Of a stretch of DNA of 64,000 bases, positions 37,839 to 45,977 are shown one piece after another. Position numbers and translations under genes: made by a program. The stretch's first letter is position 1; each line of letters begins with the position of its first letter. The notes under the pieces are model-generated. The model made no database searches, was not told the DNA's origin, and worked only from the letters and a program-made list of their open reading frames with translations. The DNA comes from Parasphingorhabdus flavimaris (GTDB lineage Bacteria; Pseudomonadota; Alphaproteobacteria; Sphingomonadales; Sphingomonadaceae), in NCBI RefSeq assembly GCF_013371215.1, contig NZ_JABWMH010000002.1, positions 248,001 to 312,000 of the forward strand, given 5' to 3'.

Positions 37839-39311
37839 ATGATCCTGAACACGACGTTGAAGATGGAAAAGGAAATGGCGCAAGCCAAAAGCTATTCCGA
37901 ATGGTCGAAAGCCGCGAAAGCGCACGACAAATCGACCGGAGTCGACAAGTGGAAGGCCTCTGACGAGAGCAAGCATTTCGACCACACTTCCATCCGCCGC
38001 CGTCTCAAACGTCTCTCCGGGCTGTGGAAGTCTCAGGACAACGCGGGACTTTTATACGCGCTGAATGAAGGCATTCACGGAAATATGGACGGCATGGGCC
38101 ATGCTCGCCTGCACCAGAAGGCGAAATTCGGGACCAAGCAACTTATCCAGGACTATGTAGACGCGATCGTCAACTCACTGGAATATCTGGCCAGCGACAA
38201 GGTCACCGATATCCCGTTCGAGGAAAAACTCGATTTCTTTCGCCGGGCACAGCATTGCTACGGACGTTCGGCGTTCCTGATGAGCGGTTCGGGCGCCTAT
38301 CTCTATTTCCACGTTGGTGTTGCCAAGGCATTATGGGAAGAAGGCCTGCTGCCCGATATCATGTCCGGCTCCAGCGGGGGATCGGTTGTCGGTGCTTTGA
38401 TCAGCACGCATAGCGACAAGGACATACCGCCCTTTTTCAAACCCGAAAATCTTGTCGTCGGAGCCGATGATGCGAGTGAAGAGGAGAGCGGGTTCCTGGG
38501 CGGTAGCAGGCGGTTGCGAGCCGATGAAATACGTCAGCGTCTGACAGAATTGCTCCCGGATCTGACCTTTCAGGAAGCCTATGAGCTTACCGGACGTCAT
38601 CTCAACGTTTCGATCGCGCCGGCGGAAAAGCACCAGACATCGCGGCTGCTGAACGCGATTGCTTCGCCCAACGTCTATATTCGTGAAGCGGTTCTGGCTT
38701 CTTGTGCGGTTCCGGGCATCTATCCACCGGTCACATTGGCAGCCAAGGATCATCGCGGCGAGCGCGTGCCTTATTTGCCCAATCGCAAATGGGTGGATGG
38801 TTCGGTAACCCATGACCTGCCGGTCAAACGTCTTGCCCGGCTCTACGGGGTCAACCACCATATTGTCAGTCAGGCGAATCCGCTGGTCACTCCATTTGCC
38901 ACCGATTTCAGCCAGAAGCGCAATCCGCTTTCCTCCATCCGCAACGCGTCGACGGCAACCATGAAAGCGTGGTTCAACGCCAATGTCGAAATGATGCAGA
39001 AGCCCTTGTCCTATTTCCCGCGTCTGAACAGCATGGCCAATATGGCGCTTTCGGTGATCAATCAGGACTATACCGGTGATATCAACATCATCCGCCCGAC
39101 GATGTTCTGGGGACCGTCCAAGATATTGAGCAACTTGCCGGTTGAAGATGTTGCCGAACTGATCGCGCTCGGCGAGCGTACAGCATGGCCGAAAATCGAG
39201 ATGGTTCGCACCCAGACCAAGATCAGCCAGACGCTGGACCGGATTCTGTTTAGATTCGAAAATGAACTGGCGCATGACCACGAACTGGTCGTCAAAAGGA
39301 AAATCGCTTGA
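37839..39311 (+). CDS. Patatin-like phospholipase/lipase with DUF3336 domain
   Basis: A 490-residue protein. Residues about 1-140 match DUF3336 (ALNEGIHGNMDGMGHARLH, LIQDYVDAIVNSLEYLA), the domain found in front of the patatin fold in eukaryotic TGL-type and some bacterial lipases. The patatin core follows: GSGAYLYFHVG, GSSGGSVVGAL with the Ser at about 177, and DGS in KWVDGSVTHD (about 319), in place of the usual DGG. The Ser-Asp dyad is complete. It probably hydrolyses neutral lipids or phospholipids, so it can mobilise what the acyltransferases store. It lies 81 nt after the WS/DGAT gene. Confidence 0.88.
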   Translation: MILNTTLKMEKEMAQAKSYSEWSKAAKAHDKSTGVDKWKASDESKHFDHTSIRRRLKRLSGLWKSQDNAGLLYALNEGIHGNMDGMGHARLHQKAKFGTKQLIQDYVDAIVNSLEYLASDKVTDIPFEEKLDFFRRAQHCYGRSAFLMSGSGAYLYFHVGVAKALWEEGLLPDIMSGSSGGSVVGALISTHSDKDIPPFFKPENLVVGADDASEEESGFLGGSRRLRADEIRQRLTELLPDLTFQEAYELTGRHLNVSIAPAEKHQTSRLLNAIASPNVYIREAVLASCAVPGIYPPVTLAAKDHRGERVPYLPNRKWVDGSVTHDLPVKRLARLYGVNHHIVSQANPLVTPFATDFSQKRNPLSSIRNASTATMKAWFNANVEMMQKPLSYFPRLNSMANMALSVINQDYTGDINIIRPTMFWGPSKILSNLPVEDVAELIALGERTAWPKIEMVRTQTKISQTLDRILFRFENELAHDHELVVKRKIA

Positions 39312-40171
39312 AGCACCAAGAAGCAACTCTCTTGCTTCCGCCGGGATCAAAAGCGGCGGGTGCGAAATTATTCTGGCAGAGATGGTCGCCCGATGGAGAC
39401 CCCAAGGCCGTGATATTGTTGGTTCATGGCTATGCCGAACATTCTGGCCGATACCATTATTTCGCCGAACATTGTCTGAGCAAGGACTACGCGGTCTATG
39501 CGATGGACCATTGGGGACATGGTCAATCGGATGGCACGCCGGGGTTCGTCCCGGACTTTTCGGTATTCCACGATGGCGTTGACCAGCTGCTCGCCCGCGC
39601 GAAGCAGGATTTTCCCGATCTGCCGGTGATCCTCGTCGGGCATAGTATGGGCGGGTTGATCAGCGCCACCTATCTGATCGGGAATCAGGACCGGTTCGCC
39701 GCCTGCGTACTCTCGGGCCCGGCGGTAAAAGCGGCGGAGGAACCCTCGGCTTTCCTGAAGATGATCAGCGGCTTCCTGTCGCGATTCTTCCCCAAACTGG
39801 GGGTGCTGGAGCTTGATCCGAACGGCGTTAGCCGCGATCCCGAGGTGGTTTCGGATTATCTTGCCGATCCGCTGGTCTATAATGGCAAGATGGGCGCAAG
39901 GCTTGCTGCCGAAATGCTGGGCAACATGTCGAGCGTCCAGCAAAATGCCGGACGGATTTCGCTGCCATTGATGATGCTCCACGGCGGGAAAGACAGCCTT
40001 GCCGCCGCAGAAGGTTCGAGATTTCTGGATGACCATGTGTCGTCGACCACCAGGATGTTGAAGATCTATCCGGAACTCTACCACGAAATTTTCAACGAAC
40101 CGGAGAGAGACCAGGTATTGAACGACATGACCGACTGGTTGGACGACCGGCTGACGGCAGGAAGAGGATAG
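39308..40171 (+). CDS. Alpha/beta hydrolase, monoacylglycerol lipase-like
   Basis: A 287-residue protein. It shows LVHGYAEHSGRYHYFAEHCL, AMDHWGHGQSDG, the nucleophile elbow GHSMGG (about residue 111-116) and a late LPLMMLHGGKDSL and YHEIFNEPERD, which supply the Asp and His. This is the monoacylglycerol lipase/lysophospholipase layout (Ser-Asp-His). Translation starts at TTG 39308, overlapping the patatin stop by 4 nt, so the two are coupled. It probably removes the last acyl chain from monoacylglycerol. Confidence 0.87.
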   Translation: MKHQEATLLLPPGSKAAGAKLFWQRWSPDGDPKAVILLVHGYAEHSGRYHYFAEHCLSKDYAVYAMDHWGHGQSDGTPGFVPDFSVFHDGVDQLLARAKQDFPDLPVILVGHSMGGLISATYLIGNQDRFAACVLSGPAVKAAEEPSAFLKMISGFLSRFFPKLGVLELDPNGVSRDPEVVSDYLADPLVYNGKMGARLAAEMLGNMSSVQQNAGRISLPLMMLHGGKDSLAAAEGSRFLDDHVSSTTRMLKIYPELYHEIFNEPERDQVLNDMTDWLDDRLTAGRG

Positions 40172-40179
40172 CGCGAGCC

Positions 40180-41109
40180 ATGGAGATATTCATTACGGTC
40201 CTGGGGATTATCATGGTGGGGCTGATTGCCCTCTATGTTCTGTTCCCGCGGACCCTTTTCGGGTTTTTTCGCGATACTCTGCGCAAGAGGGGCAAGTTGA
40301 CGGTTAAGTCGATCCGTGTTGGAGATATGATCTGGCCCTATCTTGAAGGCGGTTCACCCGATGCGGAGCCTCTGGTTCTGCTGCACGGTTTTGGCGGCGA
40401 CAAGGATAATTGGGCGGCCTATGCGCCCGAGATCGTGGGCAAGTATCGACTGATTTCGCCCGACCTTCCAGGGTTCGGCGAAAATGTCAGGGATATTGAC
40501 CGCGACTATGACATGGCCACACAAGCAGCACGCGTCCGCGACTTTCTCGATGCCATGGGCATCGAGAAATGTCATATCGGGGGCAACAGCATGGGCGGGT
40601 TTGTATCGCTTCGCTTTGCGCTGGACTTTCCGGAGCGGTTGATCTCGATGACCCTGTTCAACAACGCCGGGGTTGTCGGAGCCAATGAAAGCAAGCTGCA
40701 GCAGGAAGCGCAGGGCGGGAAAAATCCGCTGGAGATACACAGCCCTGACGATGTGAAGCGGATGCTTGCCTTCGTCGCCCATAAGCCCATGAAAGTTCCG
40801 GGACAGTTTCGGAAGATTTTCTACGAGGATTTTGCGGTGCACCGCGACTTGCTCGACAAGATATTCTGGACGCTGGTCGAAGATGGTACGGTGAAACCGT
40901 TGAATGACCAGCTTGGTCAGGTGAAGACGCCGACTCTCATTATATGGGGACGCCACGACCAGTTGATTGATGTCAGCTGTGTCGATGTCCTGAAGAACGG
41001 GATCGCCAACGCAGAATCGGTGGTATTTGAAGACGTTGGCCATATTCCGATGATCGAAAACCCCAAAGGAACTGCCAGGCATCATCTCGAGTTCCTTGCC
41101 AAACACTGA
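40180..41109 (+). CDS. Membrane-anchored alpha/beta hydrolase
   Basis: A 309-residue protein with an N-terminal transmembrane helix (FITVLGIIMVGLIALYVLF) and an alpha/beta hydrolase domain: LHGFGGDKDNWAAYAPEIV, SPDLPGFGE, GGNSMGGFVSL with the Ser at about 135, then IIWGRHDQLIDVS and VGHIPMIENP for Asp and His. It resembles the lipase/esterase members of the family. It follows the monoacylglycerol lipase-like gene by 8 nt. Membrane anchoring would place it at the lipid interface. The substrate is inferred only from the operon. Confidence 0.82.
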   Translation: MEIFITVLGIIMVGLIALYVLFPRTLFGFFRDTLRKRGKLTVKSIRVGDMIWPYLEGGSPDAEPLVLLHGFGGDKDNWAAYAPEIVGKYRLISPDLPGFGENVRDIDRDYDMATQAARVRDFLDAMGIEKCHIGGNSMGGFVSLRFALDFPERLISMTLFNNAGVVGANESKLQQEAQGGKNPLEIHSPDDVKRMLAFVAHKPMKVPGQFRKIFYEDFAVHRDLLDKIFWTLVEDGTVKPLNDQLGQVKTPTLIIWGRHDQLIDVSCVDVLKNGIANAESVVFEDVGHIPMIENPKGTARHHLEFLAKH

Positions 41110-41171
41110 GAATCTCTCCAGTTTGCTCAGGACCGGCTTCCGCCAGAGGAGTCGCTTTAAAAGGGGTGTTT

Positions 41172-42173
41172 ATGGAGTTGAAAGTTGGATTGCTCGGCGG
41201 CGGGTCATGGGGAACCACGGTGGCCTCTTTGGTGTCCCGGAACGCCCCGATAAAGCTCTGGGCGCGGGATCCGGAAACCGTCATCGACATCAATGATAAT
41301 CACTGCAACAGCAAATATCTACCCGACATAAAATTACCACCGGCTCTGACCGCGACATCGGAAATAGGCGAGGCTGTATCCGGTGCAGACGTGCTGGTCA
41401 TGGCCATTCCTTCCAGCAATTTCCGCAACGTGCTGGAGCAAGCCAAGCCGCATCTGCGGCCGTGGGTTCCAGTGATCAGCCTGACGAAAGGGTTGGAGCT
41501 GGCGACCAGCAAACGGATGACGGAAGTGATCGAGGAAGTCCTCCCCGGCCATCCCGTAGGCGTCTTGACCGGCCCTAATCTGGCGCGCGAAATCATGGCA
41601 GGGCAGGCCGCTGCGAGCGTGATCTCGATGGAAGACGAGATTATCGTGAAGCAGCTCCAGCAGCTTTTCCACTCGGGCCTGTTTCGGGTTTATACCAATA
41701 CCGATTTGCTTGGGTGCGAGCTGGGCGGCGTTCTCAAAAATATCATCGCGATCGCGGTTGGCATGGGTGACGGGCTTGGCGCGGGAGACAATACCCGATC
41801 GGCATTGATCACCCGGGGGCTCGCCGAAATCACCCGTCTCGGTGTCGCGATGGGTGGCAAGCCGGAAACATTCTCCGGCCTGACCGGTATGGGCGATATG
41901 ATAGCCACTTGTACCAGTCCGCTGAGCCGCAATCGTCACGTCGGTGTCGAGCTAGGCAAGGGGCGTCATATCGACGAAATCATAGACGAGATGCTGATGG
42001 TCGCGGAGGGCGTAAAAAGCGCACCCACGGTGATGGCGCTGGCCAAAAAATACGGGGTGGAAATGCCGATTGCCGAGGATGTTTTTGAAGTCACGAAGGG
42101 CAATCGTTCTGCCGTCCGGGCATTCCGTGGATTGGTAAATCAATCGGCAGGAGCGGAGTCCGACGCAGGATGA
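41172..42173 (+). CDS. gpsA: Glycerol-3-phosphate dehydrogenase [NAD(P)+]
   Basis: A 333-residue GpsA. It opens with GLLGGGSWGTTVASLV (Rossmann GxGxxG-like), continues with KGLELATSKRMTEVI, GPNLAREI, the conserved Lys in GVLKNIIAIAVGMGDGLG and GLTGMGDMIATCTSPLSRN. It reduces dihydroxyacetone phosphate to glycerol-3-phosphate, the substrate of PlsB. ATG 41172 is preferred over an in-frame GTG at 41166 because the AAAAGGGG site lies 6 nt before it. It closes the operon and supplies its backbone. Confidence 0.95.
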   Translation: MELKVGLLGGGSWGTTVASLVSRNAPIKLWARDPETVIDINDNHCNSKYLPDIKLPPALTATSEIGEAVSGADVLVMAIPSSNFRNVLEQAKPHLRPWVPVISLTKGLELATSKRMTEVIEEVLPGHPVGVLTGPNLAREIMAGQAAASVISMEDEIIVKQLQQLFHSGLFRVYTNTDLLGCELGGVLKNIIAIAVGMGDGLGAGDNTRSALITRGLAEITRLGVAMGGKPETFSGLTGMGDMIATCTSPLSRNRHVGVELGKGRHIDEIIDEMLMVAEGVKSAPTVMALAKKYGVEMPIAEDVFEVTKGNRSAVRAFRGLVNQSAGAESDAG

Positions 42174-42457
42174 TGACGCGCGTTTTCAGGCGCCTCAACT
42201 ACCCGCAACCCGTTTATGGTTAAACAAACAATGTGAAAAAACTGTGACATTTTGTGGCATTACGGATGAATTTTGTTGAACTGTTTGGACCCAAGGGATT
42301 CAAATATCAGCAGATTTCCGAGTCAATTAAGCATGTTAGGAAAACTTCTTTGTTTTACTTGCTTTGAAATGGGGCATATCATAAAACTCGATACCTTAGG
42401 CGAGGGAATTTGTTAGATTGAGTTTTGTCAAAACCTTTGCCAGCCAGGGAGTAGAGT
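42174..42457. other. AT-rich region upstream of the DSF synthase gene
   Basis: About 280 bp of low GC DNA between gpsA and the rpfF-like gene, likely a regulatory region. It contains the promoter-like pair at 42359-42387. Confidence 0.5.
42359..42387 (+). promoter_or_regulatory. Candidate promoter of the rpfF-like gene
   Basis: TTGCTT, 17-nt spacer, TAAAAC, ending 70 nt before the ATG at 42458. The spacing is ideal; base matches are moderate. Confidence 0.4.
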
Positions 42458-43411
42458 ATGGATTTTCGCAGCCGAGCGGCCAATGATCCGAAAGAGAGCT
42501 TGCGGATCGAGGAAAGTGATCTGCTAGCCGAGGCTGCGTCCATTCCCGATCCTGATATTTTCCAGAAGCAGTTCCGAGAAATCGATCTCCGTTTTGACCG
42601 TTCTGACGAGATTTTCTGGTGCTACATGAACCAGAAGTCGCGCCCGAGCTACACCTATGAACTGGGAGACGAAATCCAGCAGGTCCAGGACTGGATTCAT
42701 TCCAACTATGCCATGGACGGGTCAAAGGCGGCGGATCCCTTGCGTTATTTTGTCTGCGGATCGCGTACTCCCGGCATTTATAATCTTGGTGGGGATCTGA
42801 AGCATTTCGCGGCTTGTATCCGGCGCCGTGATCTCGGAGCGTTGAAGAAATACGCGCGTACTTGCGTTCACATGCAGTATGAAAACAGTACCGGTTTTGG
42901 CGCACCCATTATAACCATGGCTCTGGTGCAGGGAGACGCGCTGGGTGGTGGTTTCGAACATGCACTGGCTTTTGACATTCTGGTCGCCGAAAAAAGCGCG
43001 CGACTGGGGCTGCCTGAAATATTGTTCAATCTCTTCCCGGGCATGGGAGCCTATAGCTTCCTGCGGCAGCGTCTGGGACGGAAAGATACCGAGCGCTTCA
43101 TTCTCGACGGCAAGCTTTTCACCGCTAGCGAGCTGTATGACATGGGTGTGGTCGACATTCTCGCTGAAGATGGCATGGGCGAGGCTGCGATTATCGAATA
43201 TACCAAGGAAAACCGCAAACGGTTCCACGCCGAACGTGCCGTCTATCGTGCCAGGAAAATCGCTAGCCCGGTCAGTCTTGAAGAGTTGCTGGAGATTACC
43301 GATACATGGGCGGAGACCGCACTGTATCTGGAAGAAGCAGATGTCCGGAAGATGGAGCGGCTGGCAACAGCGCAGGATCGCCGCATTCAGCGGTCGTTGC
43401 GAGCAGTCTGA
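42458..43411 (+). CDS. rpfF: RpfF-type DSF synthase (crotonase family)
   Basis: A 317-residue crotonase-fold enzyme. It has the segments particular to RpfF: IYNLGGDLKHFAACIRRRD, ALVQGDALGGGFEHALAFD, LGLPEILFNLFPGMGAYSFL and the C-terminal EITDTWAETALYLEE. The two glutamates described as catalytic in Xanthomonas RpfF are both present, Glu167 in GGGFE and Glu187 in GLPE, with the same 20-residue spacing. RpfF acts on 3-hydroxyacyl-ACP, dehydrating it and freeing the fatty acid to make cis-2-unsaturated DSF signals. The protein is about 28 residues longer than Xanthomonas RpfF, mainly at the N terminus. AGGGAG precedes the ATG. It is convergent with a kinase gene and overlaps it by 25 nt. A generic enoyl-CoA hydratase is the alternative, less likely given the motifs and neighbours. 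Confidence 0.88.
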   Translation: MDFRSRAANDPKESLRIEESDLLAEAASIPDPDIFQKQFREIDLRFDRSDEIFWCYMNQKSRPSYTYELGDEIQQVQDWIHSNYAMDGSKAADPLRYFVCGSRTPGIYNLGGDLKHFAACIRRRDLGALKKYARTCVHMQYENSTGFGAPIITMALVQGDALGGGFEHALAFDILVAEKSARLGLPEILFNLFPGMGAYSFLRQRLGRKDTERFILDGKLFTASELYDMGVVDILAEDGMGEAAIIEYTKENRKRFHAERAVYRARKIASPVSLEELLEITDTWAETALYLEEADVRKMERLATAQDRRIQRSLRAV

Positions 43412-45972
43412 CGGTCAAGCGGCTCAACGGTCGTCTCGTCCTGATTTTCTGTTGAAGAACGATCGAGGCAATTGCGTATGTCGGCAACCAGTTGTTCAAC
43501 TTTCGCCAGATAGGCAAACCGGCGGCTTTTGAACTCTGGTTCGCTAATGACTTCCAGCTTTGCACAAGTCTCGACGAGGTAGGTTGCGCCGACATTTGCG
43601 GCCCCGCTCTTGAACGCGTGAGCGTGGAAGCGGAAATCTTCGACCGATTCCTCATCGACTGATTTTTTGAACGCGATCAGGATTGCGCTGGCATCTTCGA
43701 GATAGGTTTCGATAATCGATTGGACGAAAGCCTCGTCTCCGATCGAGAGAAGATAATCGAGCTGGGTCTGGTCAATCGCGGGTAATTCCAGCAGGTGCTT
43801 TTTGCCGTCGAGATTGCTGACCACGCCCAGCGGATCGGATGCGACAGTCTCGTCTGGCTGTCCGTCGAGATTGGCCGTTTGGGACGCTATGACCTCGATA
43901 AGCTCTTGCGCCTCGATCGGTTTTGTCATCCGAAGGTCCATGCCGGCATCAAGGCATTTTTTCTCGGTTTCCTCGGTGGAGTCAGCGGTCAATCCGATGA
44001 TCGGAATATGTTGTCTGGGACCTTCAATCTGACGCCATAGCTGGCAACACTCGACGCCTCCCATGATCGGCATGTTGACGTCCAGAAATACGATATCAAA
44101 GGATTTTTGCTCGAGTTCTGCGAGCGCTCTCTCGCCGTCCGCGACCACGGTGACTTCGTGGCCGGCATTGGCCAGGATCGTTTCCAGTACCATCTGGTTT
44201 GTGCGATTGTCGTCAGCGATCAGTACGCGGACCGGCGACATTTGCACCGACGGGCTTTCATCTATCGGATTCTGTTTCGGTTGTGAGCCTGCGTCCGCAA
44301 AGGAACAGCCAATCTGGACGGCGCTACGAATGGTGCCAAAGTCCGAACCTGCCGGGAGAAGCGTGGCGAAGGCGGCCCGAAGTTGCAGGTCGTTAAGGTT
44401 TTTCTCCTTGCCCTGGGCTAACAGAACGGGCGGAAGTTTGGCTTCCCGGAATGCGGACCATAACGGAGATGCGTCATCATGATCATCCGCGATCGCCTCA
44501 TCCAGCAGCGCAATATCATAATCTCGACAATTGCGTTGCGAGAGTATCTTCTCGATATTGTCGGATGGACGGCATTGAATATGGTCGATTACAATTGACT
44601 GATTGTCGTCGTTGCAAATGACTGGTGCATCTTCGTCCCGTGTCAGCGACAATATTCTTACGGCGTCGACCTCCGCATCATGGTCATCGACGTCCGGAAG
44701 TCCGGTCGGGAATGAAAGGGTGAACGTGCTGCCCGCGCCAAGTTCGCTTTCCACCGCAATATCCCCACCCATCTGAATGGCGAGCTTTTGGCAAATCGCC
44801 AGTCCCAGTCCGGTGCCACCGAACTCGTTGGCGATCGTGTCATCCGCCTGATGGAAAACATCAAAAATTTTCTGGTGTGCTTCCTCTGCAATTCCAGGAC
44901 CCGTGTCGGTGACCGACATCCACATCCAGTCACGGTCAGGGTCGTTCTCCGCGCCCAATCCGCACCGCAAGGTGATTGATCCGGATTTGGTGAATTTTAC
45001 TGCGTTGCTGGTCAGATTGATGAGAATATTGCGGACAAAATCCAGCTGGCCGGAGATGATCCGGTCGCTGTGCGGATCCGCCTGGAGGACGATCTTGAGA
45101 TCTTTCTCGTCAGCTGCAATCTGCATGATCTCGCGGACTTCGGAAAGTACATTGACTAGAGAAAAGTCTTTCGGTGCAGGTAGTTCATCGCGGGAATCGG
45201 ATTGCGCGAAACTCAACAGCTGGTTGATCAGATGAAGCAAATGGCGACCCGCAGATACGCTGGTCGCGATCATCTGATGCTGCTTGTCCGGCATTTTCAT
45301 TTCCAGAAGGTGCGTGCCATAGCCGATGATCGCGTTCAACGGCGTGCGCAATTCATGGCTGATGCTCGCGAGAAAGAGGCTTTTGGCCTTGTTCGCTTCC
45401 TCTGCTTGTTCCTTGGCCTGCGAGATTTTTGTTATCAGCGTCGAGCAATATGCCGGGATCACCAGCAGCCCTACAAGAAGGCCGATCGACAGTGAGGGGC
45501 TGTCGCGCCAGAAGTCGACGGTATAGATGGTCCATCCAAATGCGATCGCGGCCATGGCCGAAGCCAGAAAGAGCCAGGTCACTCCAAATCGGAAACCATT
45601 GCCGAGAATGACCCAGAGCATTAGTGGATAGAGGGCGGCGACGCTTGCCCCGCCGATATGGAATATAAAAGCCGCAGCACCAAAATCGGTACAAAGGCCT
45701 ATGAAACGCCTCAAATTCGAAGCTTTGTGATCCACATGATATGCGATTGCAATGGTGATGCCGACGACGAAGTAGACGCTGAAGCCGATAATCAGATCGG
45801 ACGGTGCATCCAGAATTGCGCAGGCTGACCAGGCAAGAATGATTAAAATGATCCGGTTCTTGATCATTTCATGTTCGCGATCGCGATCGCGCGGTTGGCC
45901 ATCCATGCCATAGGGTGTGTTTATGTGATGGTCATGCGGCTTTGGCGAAGCACGGGACGGTCGAGGCGACAT
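43387..45972 (-). CDS. RpfC-like hybrid sensor histidine kinase (TM-HisKA-HATPase-REC-HPt)
   Basis: An 861-residue membrane kinase. Residues about 36-185 carry five or six helices, with the RpfC-type loop LYPLMLWVILGNGFRFG. Then come HisKA with His206 in SISHELRTPLNAI, HATPase (NILINLTSNAVKFT, VTDTGPGI, FGGTGLGLAICQKL), a region at about 440-560 that looks like a degenerate receiver, a receiver (VRVLIADDNRTNQ, Asp631 in FLDVNMP, Lys in MTKP), and an HPt domain with His785 in AHAFKSGAANVG. This is the RpfC layout, used for DSF sensing in Xanthomonas. GAAGG lies about 9 nt before ATG 45972. It begins 5 nt after the response-regulator gene, so they form an operon. Ligand identity is inferred from the adjacent rpfF. 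Confidence 0.85.
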   Translation of the reverse strand: MSPRPSRASPKPHDHHINTPYGMDGQPRDRDREHEMIKNRIILIILAWSACAILDAPSDLIIGFSVYFVVGITIAIAYHVDHKASNLRRFIGLCTDFGAAAFIFHIGGASVAALYPLMLWVILGNGFRFGVTWLFLASAMAAIAFGWTIYTVDFWRDSPSLSIGLLVGLLVIPAYCSTLITKISQAKEQAEEANKAKSLFLASISHELRTPLNAIIGYGTHLLEMKMPDKQHQMIATSVSAGRHLLHLINQLLSFAQSDSRDELPAPKDFSLVNVLSEVREIMQIAADEKDLKIVLQADPHSDRIISGQLDFVRNILINLTSNAVKFTKSGSITLRCGLGAENDPDRDWMWMSVTDTGPGIAEEAHQKIFDVFHQADDTIANEFGGTGLGLAICQKLAIQMGGDIAVESELGAGSTFTLSFPTGLPDVDDHDAEVDAVRILSLTRDEDAPVICNDDNQSIVIDHIQCRPSDNIEKILSQRNCRDYDIALLDEAIADDHDDASPLWSAFREAKLPPVLLAQGKEKNLNDLQLRAAFATLLPAGSDFGTIRSAVQIGCSFADAGSQPKQNPIDESPSVQMSPVRVLIADDNRTNQMVLETILANAGHEVTVVADGERALAELEQKSFDIVFLDVNMPIMGGVECCQLWRQIEGPRQHIPIIGLTADSTEETEKKCLDAGMDLRMTKPIEAQELIEVIASQTANLDGQPDETVASDPLGVVSNLDGKKHLLELPAIDQTQLDYLLSIGDEAFVQSIIETYLEDASAILIAFKKSVDEESVEDFRFHAHAFKSGAANVGATYLVETCAKLEVISEPEFKSRRFAYLAKVEQLVADIRNCLDRSSTENQDETTVEPLDRQTARNDR

Positions 45973-45977
45973 GATGT

